Assembly (NCBI GenBank): GCA_963693315.1
Contig: OY856188.1
Span: forward strand, 198,318,127 to 198,382,126
Source of the DNA: Diogma glabrata
Lineage: Eukaryota > Arthropoda > Insecta > Diptera > Cylindrotomidae
Direction of reading: 5' to 3'
DNA: 64,000 nucleotides
This document shows positions 46,957-59,613 of the stretch, piece after piece. The stretch's first letter is position 1. Each line of letters starts with the position of its first letter. The notes under the pieces are model-generated. The model did not search any database. It saw only the letters and a list, made by a program, of their open reading frames with translations, and was not told where the DNA came from. The position numbers were made by a program, and so were the translations under genes.

Positions 46957-47130
46957 TCTTATATATATATAAAAATCACGTGTCACGATGTTTGTCTGCG
47001 ATAAACTCTGCAACAACGTAACCAATCTTAATAAAATTGTGTTCAGTGTGTGTATAATGGTCCAACTTGAGAGATAGGATAGTTTTTATTTTGAATTAAT
47101 CTCTAAATATTTTTTAATTGCGAAATTAAT
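46957..47130 (+). repeat. Second Helitron 5' terminus, tandem to 46322
   Basis: TCTTATATATATATAAAAAT, GTGTCACGATGTTTGTC and TATAATGGTCCAACTTGAGA match 46328-46490 closely, 635 bp downstream, in the same orientation. It begins with A^TC like a true terminus. Confidence 0.8.
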
Positions 47131-48954
47131 GTTAAATACGGATGGCAGCGTAAATCAATTTATTCAATTGATAGTAAACTTCAACATCTGTATAAGGCCA
47201 TTATTAGACTATCAAATATGTTTTAGTAAAGAAAGTTTCGTTTGATTTGATAATAAACGAAAACTAAGTCAAAATGTTTCTGTATTAATCATAGAAGTGT
47301 TAGAAAGTATCGAAACCTGTAAAAAAATTAATGTATTAGTTTTTATAAAGTTTGAATAAAAATAATATGGTTTTCTTTTCACTTTTCTAAATTAATTTCT
47401 AAACAAAAAACAAAAATTGATGTGAAATATGTTTGTATTAGTGATATTAAATGACGGTTGTCTACTTTTAATATTTGAAAAATTTCGTATAATAGCATAT
47501 TCTGCAATTGCGTATTGAAATATTTATAAAAGATTCAATTAATTTGTAAATAAAATAATTTTGTTTTATTCATTCATATTTGTTTTCAATTTAAATTACT
47601 TCACTTAGAGAAAAGCATCTTCGTTTTTTCTATGATGCATCTTTTTTCATCCGCCCAATGGAATATAGTATTTTACTTTTAATAAGTCCATTTTGGAGTT
47701 TTTTTATTTATTAGGAGTTATTTTATTAAATGTTAGTTACATTATTGTATATTATATATATATAACATAAAACACAATAATTAATTTTTCAAAATTAAAC
47801 AAAACGATTATTTTTTAAATTTTCTTTGTGGATATTAGTAATGTCAAAAAAATTTACGAAAAAATGCACATTTTTCTTTTTGATGTAAGTCGAAAAAAAA
47901 TTGATTTTTTGTGTCAATAGAATAAAATTTTTGGTTTACATCAATTTTTTTTTATGGATCCGGGGTGAAAAGAATTCGACATAAAAGTAAAAATTAAAGA
48001 AAACAATAATTTAAATTTATTTATTTATTTTTTTAAATTTATCATTGATCTTCAATGTTAATTTACAAAAATCAATTGAAAAATACTCTTATTTGTATTG
48101 CTAATTAATATAACACTTTCAAAGTTTATTTTACAACTCTCCAATTTCATATCAAATTTTTTTTATTGACCAATATATTTGATAGTGTGATATACGCCTT
48201 ATAAATTTGGGTTATCCAATAGATGGTGCCGTATTTATATTTAAAACATTGTTTTTAATGTCAAAATTTTGCAATTTTCGATTTCCCTTTTCCAATTGTC
48301 GTGTATTGTATGAAAAAATTTCATTTTATCCAAATTATGCTGTATATAGTTTTGTAGTTTATTATTATTAACTACAAAATAATAATTTTTTAAAATATGT
48401 AGTAGTTGCCATGAAGTTATATTAAATTATTTCTCTTCTCCTTCTTTTACTAACCCTCTATCTACAATAATATTATGAACTTATATATTTATACATTTCA
48501 AAATTTCAATATTCGTTTTTCGTTTAGCAGCATAAAACTACTCCAAATAATTAATTAAAAATGTGTAAGTATTACTTAATTTGTTTAAAGATAATAATTT
48601 TTATTTAAAATAATAATAATACGGTACAGACCTACTTTATCAGACGCCCTTCTTCGATTTTTTCTTAAACCTGGGTATTTCAATGATATAAAACATTAGA
48701 TTATAAAAAAACAGGATAAGCAATATTTTCTAAGTTGAAGTTTCTTTTATTACCATAAAAAGTAGTGTGCGAATTTAACGTGATAGTATTTGCATTGGAA
48801 AAACACAGTAGCCTAGAAACTTAAATAGCATCGAGATTTTCCGTTGCTTGACCAAATATGCTTACAAAATAACAGACTTAAGCCGCAATTAGACTATTGC
48901 AGAACTCTGCAATATTTCTGCAATGGTAGTGTGTAAAATATTCATTGCAGAAAA

Positions 48955-49027
48955 ATTTGGCAATGAACTCATCGCAAAACATTGCAATGAGTCATTGCAA
49001 TGTTTTGCAATGAGTTCATTGCCAAAC
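48955..49027. repeat. Palindrome of ATTGCA-rich sequence
   Basis: TTTGGCAATGAACTCAT, GCAAAACATTGCAATGA and their complements form arms of about 35 bp with one mismatch and almost no loop. Upstream (48898-48955) TCTGCAATATTTCTGCAATG-type repeats add further copies of the GCAAT motif. Confidence 0.8.
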
Positions 49028-49576
49028 TAACTAATAAAGTTTGTGCGTATACATTTTGTTGACGTAGTAGCAATAATTTCAAAGAGTAGTAATGAGAAAT
49101 GATTTTAAAGGTGTGTATGTTTAAAATTTGTAAATGTGTTTGAATGCACCCTCATCGATGAATTGTCGCGATTCTTACTGCCCTTGCTGACCATAAGATG
49201 ACATCACGAGCACAACTGTTTGCAACTTTTTTAGTAACCTACCGGTAAAGAAAGCGTGTATTAAACCGCATGAGCACAGTGAAAACTTGTGAATCGATTT
49301 TTGTTCCGTATAATGTTCTTTATAGAGAGACACATGAAACCTTACACACCTGAAGATTTCGAATCGGGTATTTTTTATATATCCTTTATTTTACATACAA
49401 TACTAATTTTATATATTTTACTGATCAACTAGACTGATCCTTTTACATTCATATTTAAAAAAAAAATTGAAAATCATTTCTCATTACTACTCTTTGAAAT
49501 TATTGCTACTACGTCAACAAAATGTATACGCACAAACTTTATTTATAGGCGTAGCAAAGCACGCCGGGTCCCGCTA

Positions 49577-49804
<228 letters not shown>

Positions 49805-50074
49805 CGGTATTTTTCGGTAAAAATAGTAATTTGGTAAAATAATATCTTTTGATAATTTATTATAAAAATATTATAGGAATTTGGATAGTTGATATTCCCC
49901 TTGATTTTTATATTTTCCCCCATAGTTTTATAATATCATTATTTTTCCACATAACGCCAAATAATTGGGGACTATGGCAATTTTTTGAAAAAGCAGAGAA
50001 ATTTTGAAAAAAAAATTCACATTACAAAATTTATTAAAATATTTCTCTAATATATATATGACAAGGCAAAAGTT

Positions 50075-50380
50075 TTAGATAACCCCAAGACGGGTTTTGA
50101 GCCTGAATATTTCATGACCACTTCAGCCTTAGCAAGTTAATCCGCTTTTATGTTGCCTGACATGCCATTATAGCCTGAAACCCACCGCAGTGTGATGTTG
50201 TTGAGTTGCGCTATCTTACAAAGAGTAAGTTTTCCAATAATCATTGTAGAGGTTGGAAGTGGTCGCTGGGTATCCAAACAGATGACATTCTTTTTCTTTA
50301 CAGATGCAAGCTAGTTATTATATGCGTACTTTCATTGATAGCATACACCTCATTGGAGTTATCCACCAAACAACTCTATA
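50075..50380 (-). pseudogene. LINE RNase H fragment
   Basis: The minus-strand translation contains KIAQLNNITLRWVSGYNGMS then GNIKAD, a stop, LAKAEVVMKYSGSKPVLGLS. This is the C-terminal RNase H motif (VxGHxGxxGNxxAD) found in I/R1-type retrotransposons, with His replaced by Tyr and a stop inside. A degraded remnant of about 100 residues. Confidence 0.75.
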
Positions 50381-50392
50381 GTACACAAACAA

Positions 50393-50440
50393 AGCCTCAG
50401 TGGTGTAGTGGATAGCATATTTGCCAAAGACTTCGAATAA
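50393..50440 (+). repeat. tRNA-like (A-box) remnant, possibly a SINE head
   Basis: GCCTCAGTGGTGTAGTGGAT then AGCATATTTGCC resembles the 5' half of a tRNA with an A box (TGGTGTAGTGG). There is no intact B box (GGTTCGAATCC) and no acceptor stem, so it is not a tRNA gene. A truncated tRNA-derived SINE is the best guess. Confidence 0.4.
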
Positions 50441-53400
50441 ACTTCGAATAGAATAATGGCTTTGATAATGAAGGTCCTAAGCCTATCTGAAACACACATA
50501 AAAGAAATGGAGTTTTACTTTGAGAAAAATCCAAAACATGCTGTCACATTTTTCTATCATCCTTCGAATTGGTCTTATTCTTAATTCCAGAAACATAATT
50601 CATAAATCTCTTTTTGTATTTATTTGTATGTATAATCTCCTTTTGTATTCACTGATCAGTAAACGCCAACACGAGGTTTTATCAAATATTTACTTTAACA
50701 CCGTTATTGTTTCCCATAAACTGGAAAGCAAGTCTGAAACAGTATTCCTTAATAAGAATTACTATAAGAACCAAAAATTACTACCCAGCACACCATATTG
50801 ACAAATACATCAACAAATTTACCATGGGAGAACAAAATCTTTTGTCCTAACTCCCAAAAGCGTCCCAAATCCATCGGCTTCCCATTACCATATCCAGGGG
50901 GATATTACTTCTACTTAGGCGGCAAGACTTATTTTTTATTTGTTATAGAATCACTCACTGAAGCGAATAAAACCAAAACGAGTTGTATATCAGCTCCGTG
51001 GTCCAAGATACAGGCCTTTTAAAAAAGCAAAATCCATACAAAATTGCACTGTTTTGACAAGAACTTTTTCTGTTTTTTTTAATTTTTGGTTCATTTCCTA
51101 TGTGCTTATAAGATAAACAGATCAAAACTGTCCCTTTACTACATTTTCTTAATTTACGAGAAAAATAACAAAAAAAAATCCACTTGCGCCTAAGTTCAAG
51201 TAATCTTGCCTCAAATTGTCATAACGAGGGCCCCTAAGGTTATAATTATGTTTTTTTAAGTTAATCATGTTGATTCTTTGAAATTGTATATCAAAAATAA
51301 CATTTCAATTGCAACATTTGGTAAAAAAAGTGTATTTTTATACGATATTTTGTTTTGGTACTGATTTTCAAAAAAAAATTTTTGTAATTTGCTTATAAAA
51401 GTTTCCTAAAAAAAAATTGGCTGGCGCCTAAGTAAAAATTATTTTGCCATATCCAGTTTTGATCTACTAACGTCTAATACCCCCTTGGTATATACCTCCC
51501 TAATCTTCGAGGATAACCAATCAAATATTTGATTGACTCCCGCAGACAAAATCAAAATTACATGCTTACAGGAAACCTATATTACCAAAACATGTTTACT
51601 GAGCTTAAAGATTTAACACCAAAGAACAAAAACTGCAAGACACAAAAAACAATCTATAAAATAAATTGCAATCTATAAAATAAATAATCCACTAATTCCT
51701 ATATAGGCGAATTCGGCCAGTCCTTAAATAAAAAGATGTACCGAAACTTCGTTGACTCGAAAAGAATGATGAACTCTCCAGAAACTACAACAAATACAAT
51801 CAACCAATCACCAATATTTCATAAATCGCACACATCATTTGCACTTCAAACTAATAGTCCTAACTTCAATGTACGCCAACCTCCTCTTAATTTCTCTAAT
51901 TTATCACCAAACTGCCTTTTCATTCCCAATATAAAAATTACACGACGATTTTTATAAAAGTTAAACAAGTAACAAGAAACAATTCTGTTGAAACGTCAAA
52001 CGAACTTTTGTTTAAAAATAATTTATAAAAACGTAGTAGTTTTACAAAAAGTAATGGATTTTAGATCAAAATCGTTACTAATACACATACACAAAATATT
52101 AAGCAAAATCGCTTTTAAAGCGAATCGCATTCCATAATCGGCATCCAGATTCCGTCATGTTTTATTTTTCTATCTTACTACAATTTTCTGTCTAAAACGA
52201 ATTTTTATATACTACTGTCGATGAAAGTTTAGCTTTCGAAATGCGTACATATAGTATTTAGTTAAGTTAACACGCATTTCAACAAGATTAAGTCGTTCAT
52301 TATTTTATTTTTAAATCTGTTCGTTTGATGAAATAATCTTAAACAAAATTGCGAAAGTTAACAGAAGTGAGTTTATAAAATCGATATATGCAATCAAATA
52401 ATGCAAATCAATATATGAAATCAAATAATGCAATCGAAAATATTCAGATCACATCATCAAATATAAAATCTTGGATTATCTAAGATACAAATGAAAAGCT
52501 CTATAAATACTAATAGGATATAGATTTACATCCTTCACATGTGATGTGTTACTTGTTATTCTTACCAATCTTTTTTGTAAAATAAATAATTTTTTTTTCG
52601 ATTTGATTTTAAAATGAAGAAGCAAAAACTATTTTTTTGAATTTGATTGAATTCATTATTCATGATGATAAAAAGATTCTGTAGTAAAAGCTTCATGATT
52701 TAAGATGAATTTTTTGTTATGGGTTCTCTTCTAAATACTTGTTATATAAGTAGAACAAAAAAAAATTTTTTTATACGATAGTGTGAATTGGAACGGATAT
52801 GATCAGTTCTATAAAAATTTAAATTGATGTTACAGTTATAAAAATATACATACTTTTGAAGTAACATTAAAGTAACCTTAACTCCTTTTATTTTTTGTAT
52901 GATAAAATATCCATCCATTTTTACAAATAAAGATCCCTAAAGATCCTTCGGCGTAGCTGCGACCTACAAAACTTATTATGACCTATTTGCCAATTACCTT
53001 ATGTTATGGGATTATTTGACGTTTCTTTGTGTGTTTTAATTAATGATTAAAGAGCACGTTTACCTACTTTGGGATAAAATCTAAATTCTATACGTGTTTG
53101 TAGAGAAAACAAAAGACTGTTGTCGTTCTTAGGATGGCTTAAAGAGGCTTAAGTCTAAATATTTTTTGGATTTTATTGTATTAAAGTATTTCAATCAAAC
53201 GTTAAAATTTATGTTCAATCGACAATATACTTAGGCACGTTAGATTTTGTATATTTAAAAAACTCAACCACCTTCTCACCATGAGTCACGAAATAGAATC
53301 TTACACGGCTGATTTTTTAAGTATGTTCATAAATTCATTTTCAGAAATAGGGGCAATATTTAAATTGACGTCAAGTGTCTAGCGTTAAAGTATTGGAATC

Positions 53401-53511
53401 AACCCCACTGAACGTTTTACTATTCAACTTCTTATCAACTATTCTGATACTCCGTCGAATGAAAAATAATATTAACAGTTACAAAAACTCCTAAAAGCTA
53501 AATAAACTCAC
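50441..53511. other. Ferlin intron with an unresolved repeat-like part, no gene
   Basis: 50500-51960 holds several short frames and a possible endonuclease scrap (ITCLQETYITKT near 51559, reminiscent of the LINE APE start), too decayed to classify. 51960-53500 is AT-rich without signals. Confidence 0.4.
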
Positions 53512-53686
53512 CTTGCATTAACATCACATATCGTCCAACTATTTTACTATTACTTGATATTGCACCTCGTGATCCTGATGCTGTTCCAATTCCTGTTTTT
53601 AGTAAAATTTTCGTTGTTTGTGTCCTAAGTTCTATTGTGATTGTTTCTTCTTGTGTAGCAGAACGAGCTAACGGCCATATAAATGA
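53512..53686 (-). CDS. Ferlin exon 1 in window (C2A domain)
   Basis: 175 bp, phase 0 in and phase 1 out; acceptor is a T-run then CAG, donor GTGAGT. It encodes SFIWPLARSATQEETITIEL, then a Thr/Gly/Ser loop and IVGRYVMLMQ. The F-x-W-P-L motif is the ferlin C2A hallmark. Joined to exon 2 across a 13.66 kb intron it gives a continuous frame (MLMQ-GLMIEG). Earlier exons, including the start codon, were not found between here and the right edge. Confidence 0.88.
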
Positions 53687-54300
53687 CTGAAAAAAAAAAA
53701 TTGGATATGATTTTGTTAATCTTTAGAAAATCGCCATAGCTAAATGATTTATAAATTGCCGTTATATTTAACTCTGACAAAATGCTGGACTGACTGTTTT
53801 AATAATACCCAAACAAACAATCAAAAACAACTAGCTCATAAATCAAAAGGTCTATATCACATAAAACCTATGCGTTTAATTAAAAAAAACACAACATAAA
53901 GAGTTGAATACCTTACAAGCTTTTCTATTTTATATACCAAATACACATTTTCGTTGGTTTTTTTATTATGTTTCTTGTTTTTATTGTAAATGAGATCATA
54001 ACGGATTTGCCACCTTCACTCCAATATTTTGTCTAAATATAAATTTACACTTCCTGTTTTGTTATGAGATGAGATCTAAATGAATTTTTAATTACAACAA
54101 ATAAGTTTGGTTTGTATATGTATCAGAGAGGTATTCATGAATACTTAATAAACAGAAACTCGACGAAAAGTGAAAAAATCAGAAAAAGGGACCAACCTAT
54201 TTGTTAATTTATTTGACTTATTTTGATTTCTTATAACGTTTTTATGAGGATAATATAAACAGGGAAGTTGTTTATGTTTTGTTAAGAAAATTGTATGTCG
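53687..54300. other. Ferlin intron upstream of the C2A exon, nothing recognised
   Basis: AT-rich; no exon with the expected N-terminal C2A residues was found. Confidence 0.45.
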
Positions 54301-56310
54301 TTTGTCAAAGTGTCATGATTCATAGAACTATCCACTACAGGTTGTTGTCACTAAATAAATTCGAATAACAAACTTATATGACGAAGAATGGTACATTTTG
54401 CTACAAGAGATGGAATGAGTGAGTGAAAATCCTTCCTGCATAAGTAAAACCTTCCTGCATAGGATCTTAATGAAACTTTGGCAAATGAGCCAGGTTCACT
54501 TGAAAATAGAAGATCTGAATTCATTTTAAATTTGGACAAAATGGCGGGAGGTCTCCCGAACACCTCTAAGTTTAAATCTTCAATAACTTCTAATCCCGGC
54601 TTATGATCTTATTGAAACTTGGTATATAAGGTTTTAGTACTATTTTCAATATTTCTGCATACCAATTTCCAGTTTGACACTTCCTATTAAAAATTTTTTT
54701 TTAGGTGTTTATCCCTACTGTAGCCTACAATTACCGATCGATTTTCATGAAACGTTGGTAAAAGCTTTCAAGGAACACGAGAAACATTTTAACAGCTTTT
54801 GGAGTACATTAGATAGAGGGTCCACCATACAACAGGTGGTTTTTACCACCATGTTTTTATGTTTGTTGGGAGCATACTAGATTCGTTCGTGAATGAATTT
54901 TGATGACACTTTGGAAATGATACAAATATGTATGGTAAGGAACTGATTAGTTTTTTAGCGACAGTGGACAAGTCTCATATACCTGTTTTTTGGAAGCTCA
55001 ATAACATCTCTACCTGATAATCGCATTGAATGAAACTTGGTCCATAAGCATTTATTACGGTTCACAACAGCTCTGCATTCCAACTTCCGGTTTTTTACTT
55101 CCGGTAAAATTTTTTTTTGTAATTTTTTGAAGTCTTTCAATGTCTTTATGCACACTACAGCCTACAATAATGAAGTGATTAGGATGAAACTTATGGGAAA
55201 GGTTTCAATTAGTGTGAGAAGATAATTATCGTCTTTTGGGACACTTTAACGAAAGTGGCGGGGGGTATACAATACCTGCTGACTTTTCAAGGTACAGATG
55301 TTATTGGTACAGATGTTATTCAGGTACAGATGTTATTGAGCTTTCAAAAAACCAGGAGCTCCTGACACCCCCCACCACTTTGTTCACTATCGCTCAAAAA
55401 CTAATCAGTTCCTTGCCATACATATTTGCATCTTTTTGTAAAGTGTTATTAAAATTCACTCACGAACGAATGTTGTTTGCTCCCAACAAACATTGAAAAA
55501 ATTGTCACACAGTAAACATGTGTTCGGGAGGCCCCTCACCACTTATTCCAATATTGTCCAAAAACTAATCAGATCTTTGTCATTTAAGACTCCATCTTTT
55601 TAAAAGTGTCATTAAAATTGATTAATGAATGAAGGGGGGGCAAACATCCCAACAAACTTAAAAAATAAAGTGTGAAAAGTTAGCAGTTGTATTGTATACC
55701 TCCCGCCACTTCGATTAAAGTGTCCCAAAAGACGATAAGACGATAATTGGATGAAACTTCTACTTCTAACAATTCTATATCCCAACTTCCGGTTTTTCAC
55801 TACCGGTAAAAAATTTTTTTTATAATTTGTTGATATTTTTTCAGTGTCTTATTGCACACTGCAGCCTACAATAAAGAAGTGATTATGATGAAACTTATGG
55901 AAAAGATTTCAATTAGTGTGAGAAGATAATTATCATCTTTTGGGACACATTGATCAAAGTGGCGGAGGGTCTACCATACAACTGCTGACTTTTCACACTT
56001 TGTTTTCAAAGTTTGTTGGGGGCATACAGACTTCATTCATTAATCATTTAAATGACACTTTGAAAAAAGATGGAGACTTAAATAACAAAGATCTGATTAG
56101 TATTTGGACAATATTGGGATTAGTGGTGGGGGGCCTCCCGAACACATGTTTATTATGTGACAATTTTTTCAATGTTTGTTGGGAGCATACAACATTCGTT
56201 CGTGAATGAATATTGATGACACTTTGGAAAAGGATGCAAATATATATGGCTAGGAACTGATTAGTTTTTGAGCGATAGTGAACAAAGTGGTGGGGGGTTC
56301 CCCGAGTCTT
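54300..56310. repeat. Foldback repeat complex (CTTCCGGTTTTT family)
   Basis: A segment containing CCAACTTCCGGTTTTTTACT and AGTGATTAGGATGAAACTTA occurs repeatedly (about 54600, 55080-55215, 55785, 55880). Segments 55362-55745 and 55915-56300 are inverted copies (AAAACTAATCAGTTCC against GGAACTGATTAGTTTT; CCCGAACACATGTTTA and complement). Short frames here are not genes. It is probably one or more non-autonomous elements. Confidence 0.7.
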
Positions 56311-57049
56311 AGAAGTACTTGCTATTTTTATTGGGCCAGTACTGCAACAATGAAATGCCCGATCTATGTCATTTGGTTAAATTCACTAGAGTAATATTCA
56401 TTTTAGAAATAAATAGTTTGAAAAATTTTACCTATAGTTTAGTTATCGTTTCTCAGGTGGAAGACTATGATATTATTGATAATGTTGGGATAAGTTTTAA
56501 ATTTTTTTCTTTAGACATTTCAATTTTATTTTTATTATTTTGTATTTAATTTATTTAAATTTACATATAATAATATTTTATATGTTTTTTAATGGTCCAG
56601 TCGTGGTTGCCAGGACTCGGCCATTGCTGCAATACATATGGTCATTATTATTGGTTCGTTCTAAGTATTAAAATACTTTTATATTTTACGGATGGTTCAG
56701 AAACTCAATATAAAAAAGAGTCAGACAACTGCGAATAAAATTCGCTCGTCAAGGGTTCCGTGAATGTAAAAGAACACAATATCAAAAATTATTGACAAAA
56801 AGTTGTGTTGCAGTGTCTTTATATTTCCAGACCATAGACGCATAACAAAATAAATGTTTAATCGTAAATGTCAATAGTAAATTACAATCAAATCTACATT
56901 GATCAAAAATGACTCAAAAAATGTTACTTTAGTTTAAATCTCATCTATAGATGTTTATGGTAACTCAAGAAAGATTCAATTACACCAGCTTGTAAATGGT
57001 TTAAATTTGATTATTTTTTCGGTCAATCAAGTGTTGAAATATAGGGGGG

Positions 57050-57970
57050 TGGAGAGGCTACATACTAAAAATATTTTTTTCAATAACACAAAAACTGTGC
57101 ACCGCAAAGTTCAAAACAAAATTGTTATGTTTCTTAAATTAAGTGCTCCTTCCACCCCACTCGCTTGGGTCAAAAATGGTTTTTTTACTCTCCCCACACC
57201 CATCCCCTAAACACACAGAAATATAGTTATTTGAGACTTCGCTATGATTTTAATTCAAAATTTACATATTTTCCCGTCTCTGCGAATTTTTTCAAATTTT
57301 TCTGTCAATCATTGTCGAAACGTAGGGAGCGAAACAATCTGAACTTTGCACTTTTTTGACAATAACTCAAAAACCTTGCATCGTTCTAAAAAAAATTGCA
57401 ACGAATTTTAAATTAGGTGCTCTTTGAAATGACACCCCACTCGCTTGGGTCAAAAATTGTTTTTTTTTACCCTCTCTACACCGGTCCCCTAAACACAAAG
57501 AAATATAATTATTTGAGACATCGCTATAATTTTCATACAAAATTTACTAAATTTCCTAGCTCTGTGAATTTTTTCAAATTTTGCTGTCAATCAGTGTCGA
57601 AACGTAAGGGGGGAACGGTCTGAATTTTGCACTTTTTTGTCCATAACTCAAAAACTGTGCACCGCAAAATTCAAAAAAAAATTGCAACAAATTCTAAACT
57701 AGGTGCCCTTTGAAATGACACCCCATTCGCTTGGGTCAAAAAATTTTTCTTTTACCCTCTTTACCCCGGTCCCCTAAACACACAGAAGTATAATTATTTG
57801 AGATCTCGCTATAATTTTCATACAAAATTAACCAAATTTCCTAACTCTGTGAATTTTCACAAATTTTTCTGTCAATCAGTGTCGAAACGTAGGATGGGGG
57901 GGACGGTCTGAAAGTTGCACTTTTTTGAAAATAACTCAAAAACTGTGCATCGCAAAATTCTAAAAAAAAT
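57050..57970 (+). repeat. Tandem repeat of about 280 bp, four units
   Basis: The marker AATAACTCAAAAACTGTGCA recurs at about 57082, 57361, 57642 and 57930, with AATGACACCCCACTCGCTTG and CTGTCAATCAGTGTCGAAAC in fixed positions between. Single diverged units occur at 15183 and 35018. Confidence 0.85.
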
Positions 57971-58519
57971 TGCTATGTTTTCTAAATAAAGTTTTAAGTC
58001 TTTCAAATGACACCCCACTTGACCACATTTTAAATAGTGTTTTACCCCTCCTCATTTCCACCCCCTTAATAAATCTAATTTTGAGAATATGACACTTTTA
58101 TATATTACTTCGGTCTGAAAGACCTAACTATTACATTCATGAGCTCAAAGTGAAATTCTTACCCCCACTTTTTTTGACATTTCTCGATGTTTTATAGGAT
58201 CTCCTGATTCTATAAAAAAGCAAAAAAAAAATGTATGTCTGTCTGTAGGCCGGCCGTCATTACCTACGCTGCAAGGAAAACCGCTGGAGGGATTTCAAAA
58301 TTTTTTTTCTACAAACAGGTATACTCAAGGGAAAGGTCCGAAAGAACGCTGTGTTCGATAACTGTACCGGAAGTGTGTCGAAAAAATCATTATGTGTGTC
58401 AAAAATAGCAAATTTTCATATTTTTGGCTTAAAAAACGTTCATTTTAAGTGACTACGAGTAGGAACATTAAATTTGGAGAAATCTTGATGGTAGGGATTG
58501 GTATGTTAGATCAAAAACT

Positions 58520-59160
58520 AGATTATTTCATTATAAGTTTGTCAAAAAAATGTTGTCAAGTGTGTCAAAAGAAAGATTTTTATTTTTTTTTTTTACCTAA
58601 TTTATTGGAAAAAATAAAATTAATTGTTTGTTTGAAATGAAATTTTATTATTATTATTGAGAATTATGGCATTATAAGTTTGTCAAAAATATGTTGTCAA
58701 GTGTGTCAAAAGAAAGATTTTTATTTATTTGTTTACCCAATTTTTCGAAAAAAAATAAAATTGTTTGTTTGAAATTAAATTTTATTATTATTATTGAGAA
58801 TTATGGCATTATAAGTTTGTCAAAAAAATGTTGTCAAGTGTGTCAAAAGAAAGATTTTTATTTATTTTTTTACCCAGTTTTTTGGAAAAAAATAAAATTG
58901 TTTGTTTGAAATGAAATTTTATTATTATTATTGAGAATTATGGCATTATAAGTTGGTCAAAAAAATGTTGTCAAGTTTGTCAAAAGAAAGATTTTTATTT
59001 ATTTTTTTACCCAATTTTTCGGAAAAAAATAAAATTGTTTGTATGACATGAAATTTTATTATTATTATAGAGAATTACGGCATTATAAGTTTGTCAAAAA
59101 AATAATGTCAAGTGTGTCAAAAAATGATTTCATTTATTTTTTTAGCCAATTTTTTGGGAA
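58520..59160 (+). repeat. Tandem sub-repeat of about 137 bp, five units
   Basis: CATTATAAGTTTGTCAAAAA recurs at 58529, 58670, 58807, 58944 and 59081. The same sub-repeat occurs three times per unit in the 25-34 kb array. Confidence 0.88.
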
Positions 59161-59613
59161 AAAAATGTAGCTGTTTTTATGACGTAAATGTAATTGAAAA
59201 TGAAATTGGACATGGAAATTCTTGAATTTGTTATTGTTTTTGAAATATTTTTGGAATTTTGAAAAAAGTTTGTATATTTGATTTTGTAATAATTTTTGCA
59301 ATATTTTTAGAATTTCGGAAAAATTTTTAATTTTTGATTTTGTAAGAATTTTTGGAGTAGTTTTAGAATTTTGAAAAATTTTTAATTTTTGATTTTATTA
59401 TAATTTATGGAATTTTGAAAAAAAATTTCAATTTTTGATTTTGTAATAAATTTTGCAATATTTTTAGACTTTTGGAAAAAGTTTGAATTTTTAGGAATTT
59501 TTGGATTATTATTGGAATTTAGAAAAAGTTTAAATATTTGATTTCATTCTTATTTTTGGAATATTTTTGGAATTTTGAAAAAAGTTTCAATTTTTGCTTT
59601 TGTTTAGTTTTAA

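Noticed and set aside
50393..50440. tRNA gene
   Set aside because: Only an A-box-like 5' half is present; no B box, no acceptor stem and no complete cloverleaf.
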